Source of the DNA: Maritalea sp051251695
GTDB taxonomy: Bacteria; Pseudomonadota; Alphaproteobacteria; Rhizobiales; Devosiaceae
NCBI RefSeq assembly: GCF_051251695.1
Contig: NZ_JBPOEU010000009.1
Location: 62,001 to 126,000 of the forward strand
DNA length: 64,000 nucleotides
Reading direction: 5' to 3'
Under the pieces are notes generated by a model, which ran no database searches, was not told where the DNA came from, and was given only the letters and a program-made list of their open reading frames with translations. The position numbers and the translations under genes are program-made. This document shows, one piece after another, positions 9,068 through 18,100 of this stretch (the stretch's first letter is position 1; every line of letters starts with the position of its first letter).

Positions 9068-9721
9068 CTATAATCGGAATAGATCTTGCACTTGCTCAAG
9101 AATGTCTTTTTGAGGAAGTTGCTGATTGACCTCAATTGCATTTAGCTTGTTCGCTTCGACATTTTGGCTTAGTTGATCCGTAAAAATCCCATCGCGTTCC
9201 AAAAGATTATCCAGCGCAACTTGCGGATTGCTTGTACTGTTTGGAATTTCCCAAAGTGAACCTCTATTGCTAAATGCCATTTTTCGAAATTCAGCCGTCG
9301 GCAGCAACCAAATGGCTTGGGATTTTGATTTCAAATATGGCGTCACAAGTTCAGGCAACAACCTAAAACCTTCTGCGATCACCGCTCGGTCTGCTGGCAG
9401 TGCCAACAGATCATCAATGACGAAATTAAAGCCTTCGCCCTTATACCAATGGAAACTTTTCAGCATCTCTCTTGGCGTGCGGTTTACCCATCGTTCGTCC
9501 ATGCTCATGTTCAAGAACTCATGAATTAATGGACAATCCTTAGAAGAGCTACGTGCAGCGTGGTTCTGCATCGCAGCATCTGTATCATAGAGTTGCAAAT
9601 CAAATTGATCTGCTAACTGTTTGGCGATTGTTGATTTACCTGCGCCACTCCCGCCGCCTATCCAGTATATGTGTGAGAGCCGTTGTTGCAGTTGATGGGG
9701 CGGGATCGGTTGCATTTCCAT
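9068..9721 (-). CDS. Uncharacterised P-loop kinase-like protein
   Basis: A 217-residue protein with a clear Walker A motif, GGGSGAGKSTIAKQLA at about residues 22-37, followed by LYDTDAAMQ, the acidic position typical of nucleotide and small-molecule kinases. A DRAVIAEGFRLLP segment near residue 110 resembles the LID-proximal or Walker B region of shikimate/gluconate-type kinases. The substrate cannot be read from the sequence. The gene lies 5 bp downstream of a permuted ATP-grasp-like gene on the same strand, so the two probably form a small operon and act in one pathway. No close family is recognised. Confidence 0.7.
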   Translation of the reverse strand: MEMQPIPPHQLQQRLSHIYWIGGGSGAGKSTIAKQLADQFDLQLYDTDAAMQNHAARSSSKDCPLIHEFLNMSMDERWVNRTPREMLKSFHWYKGEGFNFVIDDLLALPADRAVIAEGFRLLPELVTPYLKSKSQAIWLLPTAEFRKMAFSNRGSLWEIPNSTSNPQVALDNLLERDGIFTDQLSQNVEANKLNAIEVNQQLPQKDILEQVQDLFRL

Positions 9722-9726
9722 TTGGC

Positions 9727-10962
9727 CTAAATCACATATAGCGGCGCAAAACCGCCACCTTCTGTTCTAAAGTTCGTCGTTTGCCCTTGATAAAGTCGGG
9801 CTGCACCGAGCAACACTCGACCACTATATGTGTAAAGCCGAACATCTGACTTTAGTGCATTTCGATCGATATCGATATCGATGTTTTCGGATTTCGCATT
9901 GCGCATTTCTGGTCGAGCCAGTTCTTGCGCGACATAATTGCTTAGTAAAATTTGTGACCAAACTTTTTTTGTCAGCTTATCGCCGCGGTACACCGCTTTT
10001 CCGCCATGCCCACTAACTGGCTTAAAGAATAGCGCCTTACGTTGCCCCCAGAGTTCATCCGCGTTTAGCGACGTCACTGATACCGTTTTGGGTAGCAATT
10101 CAAGTCCGGCTATTTGTTCGGGGGGCGCACCGAGTTGTTCCAATGCTCGCGCATCAGACAGAATTGTCAAATTCTGTTTTGCCGCATACAGGGCATGGTG
10201 CGCCGGGCTTGGCGTGATCACTGCGCTATCTTGCGTAAACGCTTGTTTTAACGCCGAATGGTTTTCCTGCTCAAAATAGAAATCAACGGATCGATTATAT
10301 ACCAAATCGATCAGCGTATCGTCATGCCATAATTTGTTATACCTGAAAGAAAGGTCTTCCGGGGATGAAAGGATTGGTGTTATGCCCGCCGCCTGCAATA
10401 TCTGAGCGAACATCAAGAACTCTGGGTACAGAAACTGATCTTCAATCTGTTCGTCCACAATGGCTATTGTTTTAGGCGTACCAGCACGGCCAGCGGCACT
10501 CCATTCATTTTGGAACATCTCCACTATGTCATTGTCCAACTCAGCATTATTGACGGGATCGCCGTTCCAACAGCATACGTCTTGAGCACGATAGAGGGCA
10601 TCTACCAGCAAAGCTCCGCCAGCATTCGTGTTGATTTCAATCAACCGAGGGCCGCGCTCATCGACATGAAAGTCATATCCCATCAACACTCCATGGGTTT
10701 TCGAAGCAACTGACGCAATTGCGGGTGAGTTTTCTCGCACATGTTGGGCAAATTGCGGATTAGCAATCACGGCCTCTAAGGTTTGAACCTGGGCCAGCAT
10801 GTTTTCGTAATTGCCGTTTGAAACAAACATCGGCGTTGCAGAAAATAGATGGCTTGCTGCCTCCAGATCAGGCAATCGCCTACGTTCTAATGACGTGCAC
10901 GGACAATTTTTATTCAACCATTTGGCAGTTGAAGTATCGTTGACAGTCGGCTTCTGGAGCAT
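9727..10962 (-). CDS. ATP-grasp-like protein of unknown function
   Basis: A 411-residue protein with features of the glutathionylspermidine synthase-like/circularly permuted ATP-grasp group: YDFHVDERGPRLIEINTNAGG near residue 100 (metal and ATP-binding Glu-x-Asn type motif), FFKPVSGHGGKAVY near residue 315 (grasp-loop Lys and Gly-rich segment), and YVAQELARP near 350 (adenine-binding strand). Such enzymes ligate a carboxylate to an amine through an acyl phosphate. The substrate is unknown. The N-terminus contains a Cys pair (NCPCTS) near residue 20 that may be structural. It is followed 5 bp later by the P-loop kinase-like gene. Confidence 0.65.
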   Translation of the reverse strand: MLQKPTVNDTSTAKWLNKNCPCTSLERRRLPDLEAASHLFSATPMFVSNGNYENMLAQVQTLEAVIANPQFAQHVRENSPAIASVASKTHGVLMGYDFHVDERGPRLIEINTNAGGALLVDALYRAQDVCCWNGDPVNNAELDNDIVEMFQNEWSAAGRAGTPKTIAIVDEQIEDQFLYPEFLMFAQILQAAGITPILSSPEDLSFRYNKLWHDDTLIDLVYNRSVDFYFEQENHSALKQAFTQDSAVITPSPAHHALYAAKQNLTILSDARALEQLGAPPEQIAGLELLPKTVSVTSLNADELWGQRKALFFKPVSGHGGKAVYRGDKLTKKVWSQILLSNYVAQELARPEMRNAKSENIDIDIDRNALKSDVRLYTYSGRVLLGAARLYQGQTTNFRTEGGGFAPLYVI

Positions 10963-11160
10963 GATTTAGGCCTTCTCTCTACTTTATCGCAATTTAACGA
11001 TGAAAGAAGTGATTGGCAAGCACTGAACATGCAAGTGGGTTTGAACAATCCACTGCCGAAAAAGTTATTTCCAATTCCGAGCCATTGTGTCGATATAGTT
11101 CGACTTCCAACTCAAATACCTGCGTTGAGCGGGAATGACCCTCCAAAAAGGAATATTGAA

Positions 11161-11535
11161 ATGAAAACAGCACAAAACTATCTGGATGAGGCGAATGCGG
11201 TTGTTGAGCGTTTGACCTCAGAAGAAGGCATCAAAAAACACGGCACACCGAATAGCGTGTTTATCGATGTGCGCGATTCGGGGGATATCTCAGAAACGGG
11301 AACGGTAAAGGGCGCTTTGCGCATTCCTCGTGGTTTTATCGAGTTCGCTGCGGATGAAGAAACCCCATTCCACAATGAAGCTTTGACAAAAGATACAAAT
11401 GTATTTCTGCTTTGCGCGTTGGGCGGACAAGCCGCGCTGGCGGGTAAAACACTCAAGGATATGGGCTATAGTTCCGTCACCAATGTTGGTGGCTTTGGAG
11501 ATTGGAAAGAGGCTGGCGGGCCGGTGGAAGCCTAA
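11161..11535 (+). CDS. Rhodanese-like domain protein
   Basis: A 124-residue single rhodanese domain. FIDVRDSGDISETGTVKGA matches the first half of the fold, and the active-site loop LLCALGGQAALA (Cys about residue 81) supplies the persulfide cysteine, although the usual final Arg of CxxGxR is replaced by Gln. The start at 11161 is chosen because the domain begins there and a GGAATATTGAA segment precedes it; the in-frame extension to 11029 has no rhodanese features. It may transfer sulfur or act as a thiol-redox protein. It stands alone between divergent and codirectional genes and is closed by a 10-bp hairpin. Confidence 0.85.
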   Translation: MKTAQNYLDEANAVVERLTSEEGIKKHGTPNSVFIDVRDSGDISETGTVKGALRIPRGFIEFAADEETPFHNEALTKDTNVFLLCALGGQAALAGKTLKDMGYSSVTNVGGFGDWKEAGGPVEA

Positions 11536-11563
11536 GGTCAAAATTCAAATCGATAGAATCTAA

Positions 11564-11594
11564 GATCGCTGGCAAATCATACGCGCCAGCGATC
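11564..11594 (+). terminator. Perfect 10-bp hairpin after rhodanese gene
   Basis: GATCGCTGGC (11564-11573) pairs perfectly with GCCAGCGATC (11585-11594) across an 11-nt loop. Only a weak AATTT tract follows, so termination may be partial. Confidence 0.6.
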
Positions 11595-11702
11595 AATTTC
11601 AGCCTGATGAAAAGACCGGTTAAACCTGTTTAGACTTTGCAATGTCATGAATTGGCGCTATGACAGCGGCCAACTCACCAATTTTCACTAGGAGATGATG
11701 CA

Positions 11703-12977
11703 ATGTCCGCCATTATTGATGTAACTGGTCGTCAAATTTTTGATAGCCGTGGCAACCCAACCGTTGAAGTTGATGTTGTTTTGGATGATGGCTCGTTCGG
11801 CCGTGCAGCTGTTCCTTCTGGCGCTTCTACCGGTGCGCACGAGGCCGTCGAACTACGTGACGGTGGCGATCAATATATGGGCAAAGGCGTCACCAAAGCC
11901 GTTGATGCAGTAAACACCCTGATCTTCAATGAAATTCAAGGCATGGATGCTTTGGACCAGCGTTCAATTGATCAAGTGATGATCGATCTAGACGGTACGC
12001 CGAATAAGGCCAATTTGGGCGCAAACGCCATTCTTGGTGTGTCGCTGGCCATTTCAAAAGCCGCTGCTGAATCTTCTGCTTTGCCGCTCTACCGCTATGT
12101 TGGTGGTTCAAACGCCCATATTTTGCCAGTGCCGATGATGAACATCATCAATGGCGGCGAACATGCCGACAACCCAATCGACATTCAAGAATTCATGGTT
12201 ATGCCGGTTGGTGCTGAAAGTATTTCTGATGCAGTTCGTATCGGCTCGGAAATTTTCCATACGTTGAAAAAGGGCCTTTCTGCAGAAGGACATAACACCA
12301 ATGTTGGTGATGAGGGCGGTTTTGCTCCCAATCTGTCATCTACCACTGCAGCACTTGATTTCATCATGCAGTCTATTGAAAAAGCTGGTTACAAACCGGG
12401 CGAAGACGTTTACCTCGCAATGGACTGCGCAGCCTCTGAATATTACAAAGATGGCAAGTACAACCTAAAAGGCGAAGGCGTCTCTTTGGGAAGCGACGAG
12501 ATGGTTCGTTACCTGGAAAACCTTGTCGGCTCATATCCGATCATTTCAATTGAAGACGGTATGGACGAAGACGATTGGGACGGCTGGAAAGCGTTGACCC
12601 AGGCTATTGGTAACAAATGCCAATTGGTCGGCGATGATTTGTTCGTTACCAATTCAGAGCGCCTAAAATCAGGCATCAAAATGGGTGTTGCCAACTCAAT
12701 CCTTGTTAAGGTCAACCAAATAGGTACGCTCACAGAAACAGCCGAAGCTGTGGAAATGGCCCATAAAGCCAATTACACCTCGGTGATGTCGCACCGTTCT
12801 GGCGAAACTGAAGATTCAACGATTGCTGACCTCGCGGTTGCTATGAATTGCGGACAAATCAAAACAGGTTCTCTTGCTCGTTCTGACCGGTTGGCAAAGT
12901 ACAACCAATTGATCCGTATCGAAGAGCAGTTGGGCTTCGCAGCAAAATATGCTGGCCGAGACATCTTGAAAAACTAG
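11703..12977 (+). CDS. eno: Enolase
   Basis: Converts 2-phosphoglycerate to phosphoenolpyruvate in glycolysis, and in many bacteria also joins the RNA degradosome. The 424-residue protein shows the family signatures: GRQIFDSRGNPTVEVDV at the N-terminus, ASTGAHEAVELRD, the catalytic VGDEGGFAPN near residue 205, metal-binding SIEDGMDEDDW near 283, LVKVNQIGT near 335 (catalytic Lys) and MSHRSGETEDS near 362. A well-placed AGGAGATG ribosome binding site precedes ATG at 11703. It is followed by a strong terminator and then ftsB and the pdh genes, the usual alphaproteobacterial neighbours. Confidence 0.98.
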   Translation: MSAIIDVTGRQIFDSRGNPTVEVDVVLDDGSFGRAAVPSGASTGAHEAVELRDGGDQYMGKGVTKAVDAVNTLIFNEIQGMDALDQRSIDQVMIDLDGTPNKANLGANAILGVSLAISKAAAESSALPLYRYVGGSNAHILPVPMMNIINGGEHADNPIDIQEFMVMPVGAESISDAVRIGSEIFHTLKKGLSAEGHNTNVGDEGGFAPNLSSTTAALDFIMQSIEKAGYKPGEDVYLAMDCAASEYYKDGKYNLKGEGVSLGSDEMVRYLENLVGSYPIISIEDGMDEDDWDGWKALTQAIGNKCQLVGDDLFVTNSERLKSGIKMGVANSILVKVNQIGTLTETAEAVEMAHKANYTSVMSHRSGETEDSTIADLAVAMNCGQIKTGSLARSDRLAKYNQLIRIEEQLGFAAKYAGRDILKN

Positions 12978-13000
12978 TTTGCTTTTCGGACTAAATTGTT

Positions 13001-13034
13001 AAGCACCGCTTGAGAAATCGGGCGGTGCTTTTTT
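13001..13034 (+). terminator. Rho-independent terminator after eno
   Basis: Nine-base-pair perfect stem AAGCACCGC (13001-13009) and GCGGTGCTT (13022-13030), 12-nt loop, extended T run to 13034. Confidence 0.92.
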
Positions 13035-13111
13035 GTATCTGGCAATAGTGCATTAAGGCCTTTGGTGCATAGTGTGGCCCAAAGTTCCTGAGTACTTGGA
13101 CATCATACTCT

Positions 13112-13429
13112 ATGCCCACACGTCTTAAACGCCCATCCTTACGCAACAAGCTGGCGATTGCTGCTGTGTTGATCGCGTTTCAAGGATATCTTGGCTTTCA
13201 CCTCATCGAAGGCAATTTCGGAATCACGTCGCAGGATAAGTTCTCGAACCAGGTTATTGAGTTGCGACAAGAGCGAGAAGAGCTGGGTGAAAAAATCAAG
13301 ATTGCACAGAATCGAAATTCATTGTTGACTGCTGATCGGTTGGATCCGGATCTATTGACGCAGCGGGCGCGTGAATTGCTTGGCTGGGGCCATCCAAATG
13401 ACGTGATTGTTCCAACTGAATTCAATTAA
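13112..13429 (+). CDS. ftsB: FtsB/DivIC-type septum formation initiator
   Basis: Small bitopic cell division protein that, with FtsL and FtsQ, signals to the septal peptidoglycan synthase. The 105 residues contain a short cytoplasmic basic tail (RLKRPSLRNK), one membrane helix at about residues 14-32, a coiled coil (VIELRQEREELGEKIKI, about 46-65), and the conserved C-terminal tail with DPDLLTQRARELLGW. It sits between eno and pdhA, the standard place in alphaproteobacteria. Assignment to FtsB rather than another DivIC-like protein rests on that context. Confidence 0.88.
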   Translation: MPTRLKRPSLRNKLAIAAVLIAFQGYLGFHLIEGNFGITSQDKFSNQVIELRQEREELGEKIKIAQNRNSLLTADRLDPDLLTQRARELLGWGHPNDVIVPTEFN

Positions 13430-13521
13430 CTTTATTTCAGTTGATTATCGAAAATAACCATAACTTAGTTAAGTGAAACATTTGTTTTATTTCAACGTGT
13501 TATAGACATTTCCTTACAAAA

Positions 13522-13562
13522 TTCAAGTTTTCAAGTTTGATCAAAATGGCGGTATCATACCG
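13522..13562. promoter_or_regulatory. Tandem repeat and palindrome upstream of pdhA
   Basis: Two adjacent copies of TTCAAGTT (13522-13529 and 13530-13537) are followed by a perfect 6-1-6 palindrome, CGGTAT-C-ATACCG (13550-13562), 78 bp before the pdhA start. This is the only notable structure in the 210-bp gap and is a plausible operator for the pdh operon. The binding protein is unknown. Confidence 0.45.
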
Positions 13563-13639
13563 TTGAAAATATATGCGGCCGCGCCGTGTTGTGAGAGTTT
13601 TCCAAATTTCACTACTCAGCGGATAAGTTGGAGAAGCTA

Positions 13640-14650
13640 ATGCCTAAAAAGACAGAGACAAAGGCAGCGTCGAGTAAATCGAACGCGCCAGAGTTCACCA
13701 AGGACGAAGACCTATACGCTTATCGCGAAATGCTTTCAATTCGACGCTTTGAGGAAAAAGCGGGCCAAATGTATGGCATGGGTTTAATCGGCGGATTTTG
13801 CCACCTTTATATCGGCCAAGAGGCCGTGGTGACCGGCGTTCACATGGCGTCTAAAAAAGGCGATGCATCCATAACCGGCTATCGTGATCATGGCCACATG
13901 TTGATTGTTGGTCTCGATCCTAAATCTGTTATGGCGGAACTTACTGGTCGTGCTGGTGGCTTGTCCAAAGGCAAGGGCGGCTCGATGCACATGTTCTCTA
14001 ATGAAGAGCGCTTTTATGGCGGCAACGGCATAGTTGGTGCGCAGGTCAGCTTGGGGACAGGGTTGGCATTCGCGGCCAAATATCGCGGCGAAGACAATGT
14101 AAGCCTTACTTACTTTGGTGACGGGGCGTCTAACCAAGGCCAAGTTTATGAGAGCTTTAACATGGCAAAGCTTTGGAAATTGCCCGTTGTCTACATCATT
14201 GAAAATAACAAATATGCGATGGGCACTAGCCTAGAGCGCGCTGCATCTACAACTGACTTGTCTCAACGCGGTGTGTCGTTCGGCATTCCGGGCGAACAAG
14301 TTGACGGCATGGATGTACGAATGGTGCGTGAAGCTGCTGAACGTGCCATTAAACATGCTCGCGATGGAAACGGTCCTTACATTCTAGAAATGCAAACATA
14401 TCGCTATCGGGGCCACTCGATGTCTGACCCAGCGAAATACCGCTCTAAGGATGAGGTGCAATCCATGCGCACCGAGCGTGATCCGATTGAGCAGGTCAAA
14501 GCGCGTATCTTGGAAAATAAGTGGGCATCTGAAGAAGAGCTGAAGGCGATGGATAAAGAAATCCGCGCCACGGTTTCCGAAGCCGCAGACTTCGCAACCA
14601 ACGACGCTGAGCCTGAAATTGGCGAGCTATACACACAAATTACCGCCTAA
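13640..14650 (+). CDS. pdhA: Pyruvate dehydrogenase E1 alpha subunit
   Basis: Alpha subunit of the thiamine-diphosphate E1 enzyme that decarboxylates pyruvate. The protein has 336 residues from ATG at 13640, preceded by the ribosome binding site GGAGAAG; the TTG four codons upstream overlaps that site and is less likely. Visible motifs are the YRDHGHML pocket near residue 87, the ThDP-binding GDGASNQGQVYESFNMA near 161, NNKYAMGTS near 192, and the phosphorylation-loop region YRYRGHSMSDP near 255. It is the first gene of pdhA-pdhB-pdhC. Confidence 0.97.
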   Translation: MPKKTETKAASSKSNAPEFTKDEDLYAYREMLSIRRFEEKAGQMYGMGLIGGFCHLYIGQEAVVTGVHMASKKGDASITGYRDHGHMLIVGLDPKSVMAELTGRAGGLSKGKGGSMHMFSNEERFYGGNGIVGAQVSLGTGLAFAAKYRGEDNVSLTYFGDGASNQGQVYESFNMAKLWKLPVVYIIENNKYAMGTSLERAASTTDLSQRGVSFGIPGEQVDGMDVRMVREAAERAIKHARDGNGPYILEMQTYRYRGHSMSDPAKYRSKDEVQSMRTERDPIEQVKARILENKWASEEELKAMDKEIRATVSEAADFATNDAEPEIGELYTQITA

Positions 14651-14673
14651 CTGGACGGATCAGGAGAGAATAT

Positions 14674-16074
14674 ATGCCAATTGAGATTTTGATGCCTGCT
14701 CTGTCGCCAACAATGGAAGAGGGAAACCTCGCCAAATGGTTGGTAAAGGAGGGCGACAACGTTGTCGCTGGCGACGTAATTGCTGAAATCGAAACCGACA
14801 AAGCAACAATGGAAGTTGAAGCTGTTGACGAAGGGTCTATCGGCAAAATCCTTATCGAAGAGGGTGCCCAAGGTGTAAAAGTAAATACACCAATCGCAGT
14901 GTTGATTGAAGAAGGTGAAAGCGCTAGCGATATTAAAGCGAGCGCGGCACCAGCTGAAGAAAAACAAGCTGAGCCAATCCAGGAAAATCCAGAAGAACCT
15001 GGCCCTAGCGAAATTGAACAGCCTTCTGTTCCTGCAGCGCCTGCGTTTGAAGCGCAAGCCGACTCTGAAGTGCCAGAAGGCACCGAGATGGTTTCGACCA
15101 CGGTTCGCGAAGCACTACGTGACGCAATGGCCGAAGAAATGCGTGCCGATGGCGACGTATTTGTGATGGGTGAAGAAGTTGCAGAATATCAAGGCGCTTA
15201 CAAAGTCACCCAAGGTCTATTGCAAGAGTTTGGTGAAAAGCGCGTCATTGACACCCCAATCACCGAACACGGATTTGCAGGCTTGGGCGTAGGTGCTGCG
15301 TTTGCAGGCTTAAAACCCATCATTGAATTCATGACATTCAACTTCGCGATGCAAGCGATTGACCAAATCATCAACTCAGCCGCAAAGACGCATTACATGT
15401 CTGGCGGGCAGGTGACGTCGCCTATCGTTTTCCGCGGTCCAAACGGCCCTGCATCACGGGTTGGCGCACAGCATAGCCAAGACTTTTCTGCTTGGTATGC
15501 TCATATTCCGGGCCTTATTGTGGTTTCGCCATATACAGCTGCAGACGCTAAGGGCTTGCTAAAGTCAGCTATTCGTAGCCAAACCCCAGTTGTTTTCCTT
15601 GAAAACGAATTATTGTATGGCACATCGTTTGATGTTCCAAAACTCGACGACTGGACGGTTCCTCTGGGCAAAGCCAAAGTCGTTCGCCAAGGCGCCGATG
15701 TTACTTTGGTTTCTCATTCTATGGGGATGCGCTATGCAACCGAAGCGACTGAAAAACTGGTTGCTGCAGGCGTTGATGTGGAATTGATCGACCTTCGGAC
15801 ATTGCGTCCACTCGATATGCCGACTGTCATTGCATCCGTTAAAAAGACTGGCCGTTGCGTAACGGTTGAAGAGGGATGGCCACAAGGGTCCATCGGTTCT
15901 GAAATTTCCGCCCGCATTATGGAAGAGGCGTTTGACTATTTGGATGCGCCAGTTACGCGCATCACAGGTAAAGATGTGCCCATGCCATATGCTGCGAATT
16001 TGGAAAAACTCGCATTGCCAAATGTCCAAGAAGTCATCGATGCGGTGAATTCAGTCACCTATCGTCAGTCTTAG
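14674..16074 (+). CDS. pdhB: Pyruvate dehydrogenase E1 beta subunit with N-terminal lipoyl domain
   Basis: Beta subunit of E1. The 466-residue protein is longer than a plain E1 beta because residues 1-80 form a lipoyl (biotinyl-like) domain with the modified lysine in EIETDKATMEVEAVDEG. A linker rich in Ala, Pro and Glu follows (about 85-135), then the transketolase-like beta domain (REALRDAMAEEM to the end) with GEEVAEYQGAYKVTQGL and DTPITEHGFAGLGVG. A lipoyl domain on PdhB is a known alphaproteobacterial trait. It follows pdhA by 23 bp and precedes pdhC by 25 bp. Confidence 0.97.
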   Translation: MPIEILMPALSPTMEEGNLAKWLVKEGDNVVAGDVIAEIETDKATMEVEAVDEGSIGKILIEEGAQGVKVNTPIAVLIEEGESASDIKASAAPAEEKQAEPIQENPEEPGPSEIEQPSVPAAPAFEAQADSEVPEGTEMVSTTVREALRDAMAEEMRADGDVFVMGEEVAEYQGAYKVTQGLLQEFGEKRVIDTPITEHGFAGLGVGAAFAGLKPIIEFMTFNFAMQAIDQIINSAAKTHYMSGGQVTSPIVFRGPNGPASRVGAQHSQDFSAWYAHIPGLIVVSPYTAADAKGLLKSAIRSQTPVVFLENELLYGTSFDVPKLDDWTVPLGKAKVVRQGADVTLVSHSMGMRYATEATEKLVAAGVDVELIDLRTLRPLDMPTVIASVKKTGRCVTVEEGWPQGSIGSEISARIMEEAFDYLDAPVTRITGKDVPMPYAANLEKLALPNVQEVIDAVNSVTYRQS

Positions 16075-16099
16075 GTTCAGGGAAAAGAGAGAGTCAAAA

Positions 16100-17434
16100 A
16101 TGACGATCAAAATTACAATGCCAGCCCTGTCACCGACCATGGAAGAGGGCAATCTCGCAAAATGGAACGTTAAAGAGGGCGATACGGTTTCCTCTGGCGA
16201 CGTTATCGCAGAGATAGAAACCGACAAAGCCACAATGGAGGTCGAATCCATTGACGAAGGAATTGTTGGCAAAATCTTGGTGGAAGAAGGCGCACAGGGC
16301 GTTAAAGTAAACACGGTCATCGCTGTGCTATTGGAAGACGGCGAAAGTGCTGATGACATTGGGGATGTTGACGCTCCGGCGGCCGCCGATGCGCCAAAGG
16401 CTGAGGCGCCATCCAAAGCTGAGGAAACATCAGCTCCCGCGTCAGAAACTGCCGCTGCTGCTACAACAGCACCGTCGGCCCCTGCTGCTGAGCCAAAAGC
16501 TGATGGACAACGCACATTTGCCTCGCCACTTGCACGACGTTTGGCAAGCGATGCCAAAATTGATGTAAGCGTTTTGGCAGGCACCGGCCCCAAAGGCCGT
16601 GTCGTTAAAAGGGACATCGAAAAGGCCATACGTGATGGCGTTCCAGCTGCAAAATCTAGCGCTGCACCGGCTTCAAAAGCACTCGCATCAGGCATGAGCG
16701 ACGCGCAAGTTATTGGCCTTTACGAAGAAGGTTCGTATGATTTGGTGGCAAATGACGGCATGCGCAAAGTAATCGCTGCCCGTCTTACAGAAGCCAAACA
16801 AACTGTTCCACACTTCTATCTAAGCCTGGATTGTCGTTTAGATGATTTGCTTGAAGCACGAGCACGGATTAACGCAACTGCGCCGAAAGACGAAAACGGG
16901 AAACCGGCATTTAAACTATCCGTGAACGATTTCATCATGAAAGCTTGGGCGCTTGCATTGCAGCAAATTCCTGATGCAAACGCATCTTGGGCTGGTGAAC
17001 ATACCTTAAAGCATCATCATTCAGATATTGCGGTGGCGGTTTCTGTTCCCGGTGGTTTGTTTACCCCGGTGGTGAGAAAAGCGGAATTGAAATCCCTTCG
17101 TGAGATTTCGGCTGAAGTGAAAGACTTGGCGAAACGCGCTAAATCTAAAAAGCTAGCACCGCATGAATATCAAGGCGGTGGATCATCAGTTTCCAATCTT
17201 GGTATGTTCGGCATCACCAACTTCCAAGCGGTAATCAACCCACCACATGGTTCAATTTTGGCAATTGGTGCTGGTGAAGAACGTGTCGTTGTTGAGGACG
17301 GCGAAATCACGGTCGGCAATTTCATGACAGTAACAATGTCATGTGATCACCGCGTTGTTGATGGGGTTTTGGGCGCGCAGGCACTTGGCGTGTTTAAGCA
17401 GCTTATTGAAACACCTGTGATGATGTTGGCCTAA
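16100..17434 (+). CDS. pdhC: Dihydrolipoamide acetyltransferase (E2)
   Basis: Core of the pyruvate dehydrogenase complex; transfers the acetyl group from lipoamide to CoA. Of 444 residues, 1-80 form a lipoyl domain (EIETDKATMEVESIDEG with the lipoylated Lys), followed by an Ala/Pro-rich linker, a peripheral subunit-binding domain (FASPLARRLASDAKIDV, about 136-172), another linker and the catalytic acyltransferase domain from about residue 215, ending with the active-site MSCDHRVVDGVLGA. The lipoyl domain is very similar to that of PdhB, consistent with duplication within the operon. Confidence 0.97.
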   Translation: MTIKITMPALSPTMEEGNLAKWNVKEGDTVSSGDVIAEIETDKATMEVESIDEGIVGKILVEEGAQGVKVNTVIAVLLEDGESADDIGDVDAPAAADAPKAEAPSKAEETSAPASETAAAATTAPSAPAAEPKADGQRTFASPLARRLASDAKIDVSVLAGTGPKGRVVKRDIEKAIRDGVPAAKSSAAPASKALASGMSDAQVIGLYEEGSYDLVANDGMRKVIAARLTEAKQTVPHFYLSLDCRLDDLLEARARINATAPKDENGKPAFKLSVNDFIMKAWALALQQIPDANASWAGEHTLKHHHSDIAVAVSVPGGLFTPVVRKAELKSLREISAEVKDLAKRAKSKKLAPHEYQGGGSSVSNLGMFGITNFQAVINPPHGSILAIGAGEERVVVEDGEITVGNFMTVTMSCDHRVVDGVLGAQALGVFKQLIETPVMMLA

Positions 17435-17438
17435 CAAC

Positions 17439-18077
17439 ATGAAAAACGTACTTGCCTTTGGCGATAGTCTGACTTGGGGTGCAAACGCTGCAACTGGCGG
17501 CAGGCATTCTTTTGAGGATCGTTGGCCAAATGTTTTGGCTGAGCAGCTCAAAGGGCAGGTGCGTGTTTTCGCAGAAGGCTTGAATGGTCGCACAACGGTC
17601 TTTGATGACTATGCAATAGCCACCGAGCGAAATGGTGCTAAAGCATTGCCGTCTTTGCTTGGTACCCACGAACCACTGGATCTCGTGATCATCATGTTGG
17701 GCACAAACGATATGCGGAGCCACATTTGTGGCAACGCGGCGGGATCTGCCATGGGCATCAATCGGCTGATCAATATTGTAAAAACGTTCTCGTATAAACC
17801 TGATCATCAAGTGCCAGAGATACTAGTCGTTTCACCGCCATTGGTTGAAAAGGGCCAAGACCATTTGTTTAACGATGTCATGGCTGGTGCGATTGAATTA
17901 TCCGCAGAGTACGCAATGCAATATGAGCGTGTTTGTATCAAGGAAGAAGTTTCGTTCTTCAATGCGGCACCCGTGACAAGGCTTGATCCAGTTGATGGTG
18001 TTCACTTGGACGCCAAGAATACGCGCGCGCTCGGAAAAGCTCTTGCGCCGTCAGTAAAGAAAATTTTGTCGCTTTAG
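17439..18077 (+). CDS. SGNH/GDSL-type hydrolase
   Basis: A 212-residue serine esterase of the SGNH family. Block I is AFGDSLTWG (Ser about residue 10), block II Gly lies in AEGLNGRTT, block III is MLGTNDMRS near residue 87, and block V is DGVHLD near 188 with the catalytic Asp and His. No signal peptide is present, so it acts in the cytoplasm. It starts 4 bp after the pdhC stop, inside the pdh operon and before lpd, an arrangement seen in rhizobia. The natural substrate is unknown; arylesterase-like activity is a fair guess. Confidence 0.88.
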   Translation: MKNVLAFGDSLTWGANAATGGRHSFEDRWPNVLAEQLKGQVRVFAEGLNGRTTVFDDYAIATERNGAKALPSLLGTHEPLDLVIIMLGTNDMRSHICGNAAGSAMGINRLINIVKTFSYKPDHQVPEILVVSPPLVEKGQDHLFNDVMAGAIELSAEYAMQYERVCIKEEVSFFNAAPVTRLDPVDGVHLDAKNTRALGKALAPSVKKILSL

Positions 18078-18100
18078 GCGTCAACGACAAGGAAAAGACT

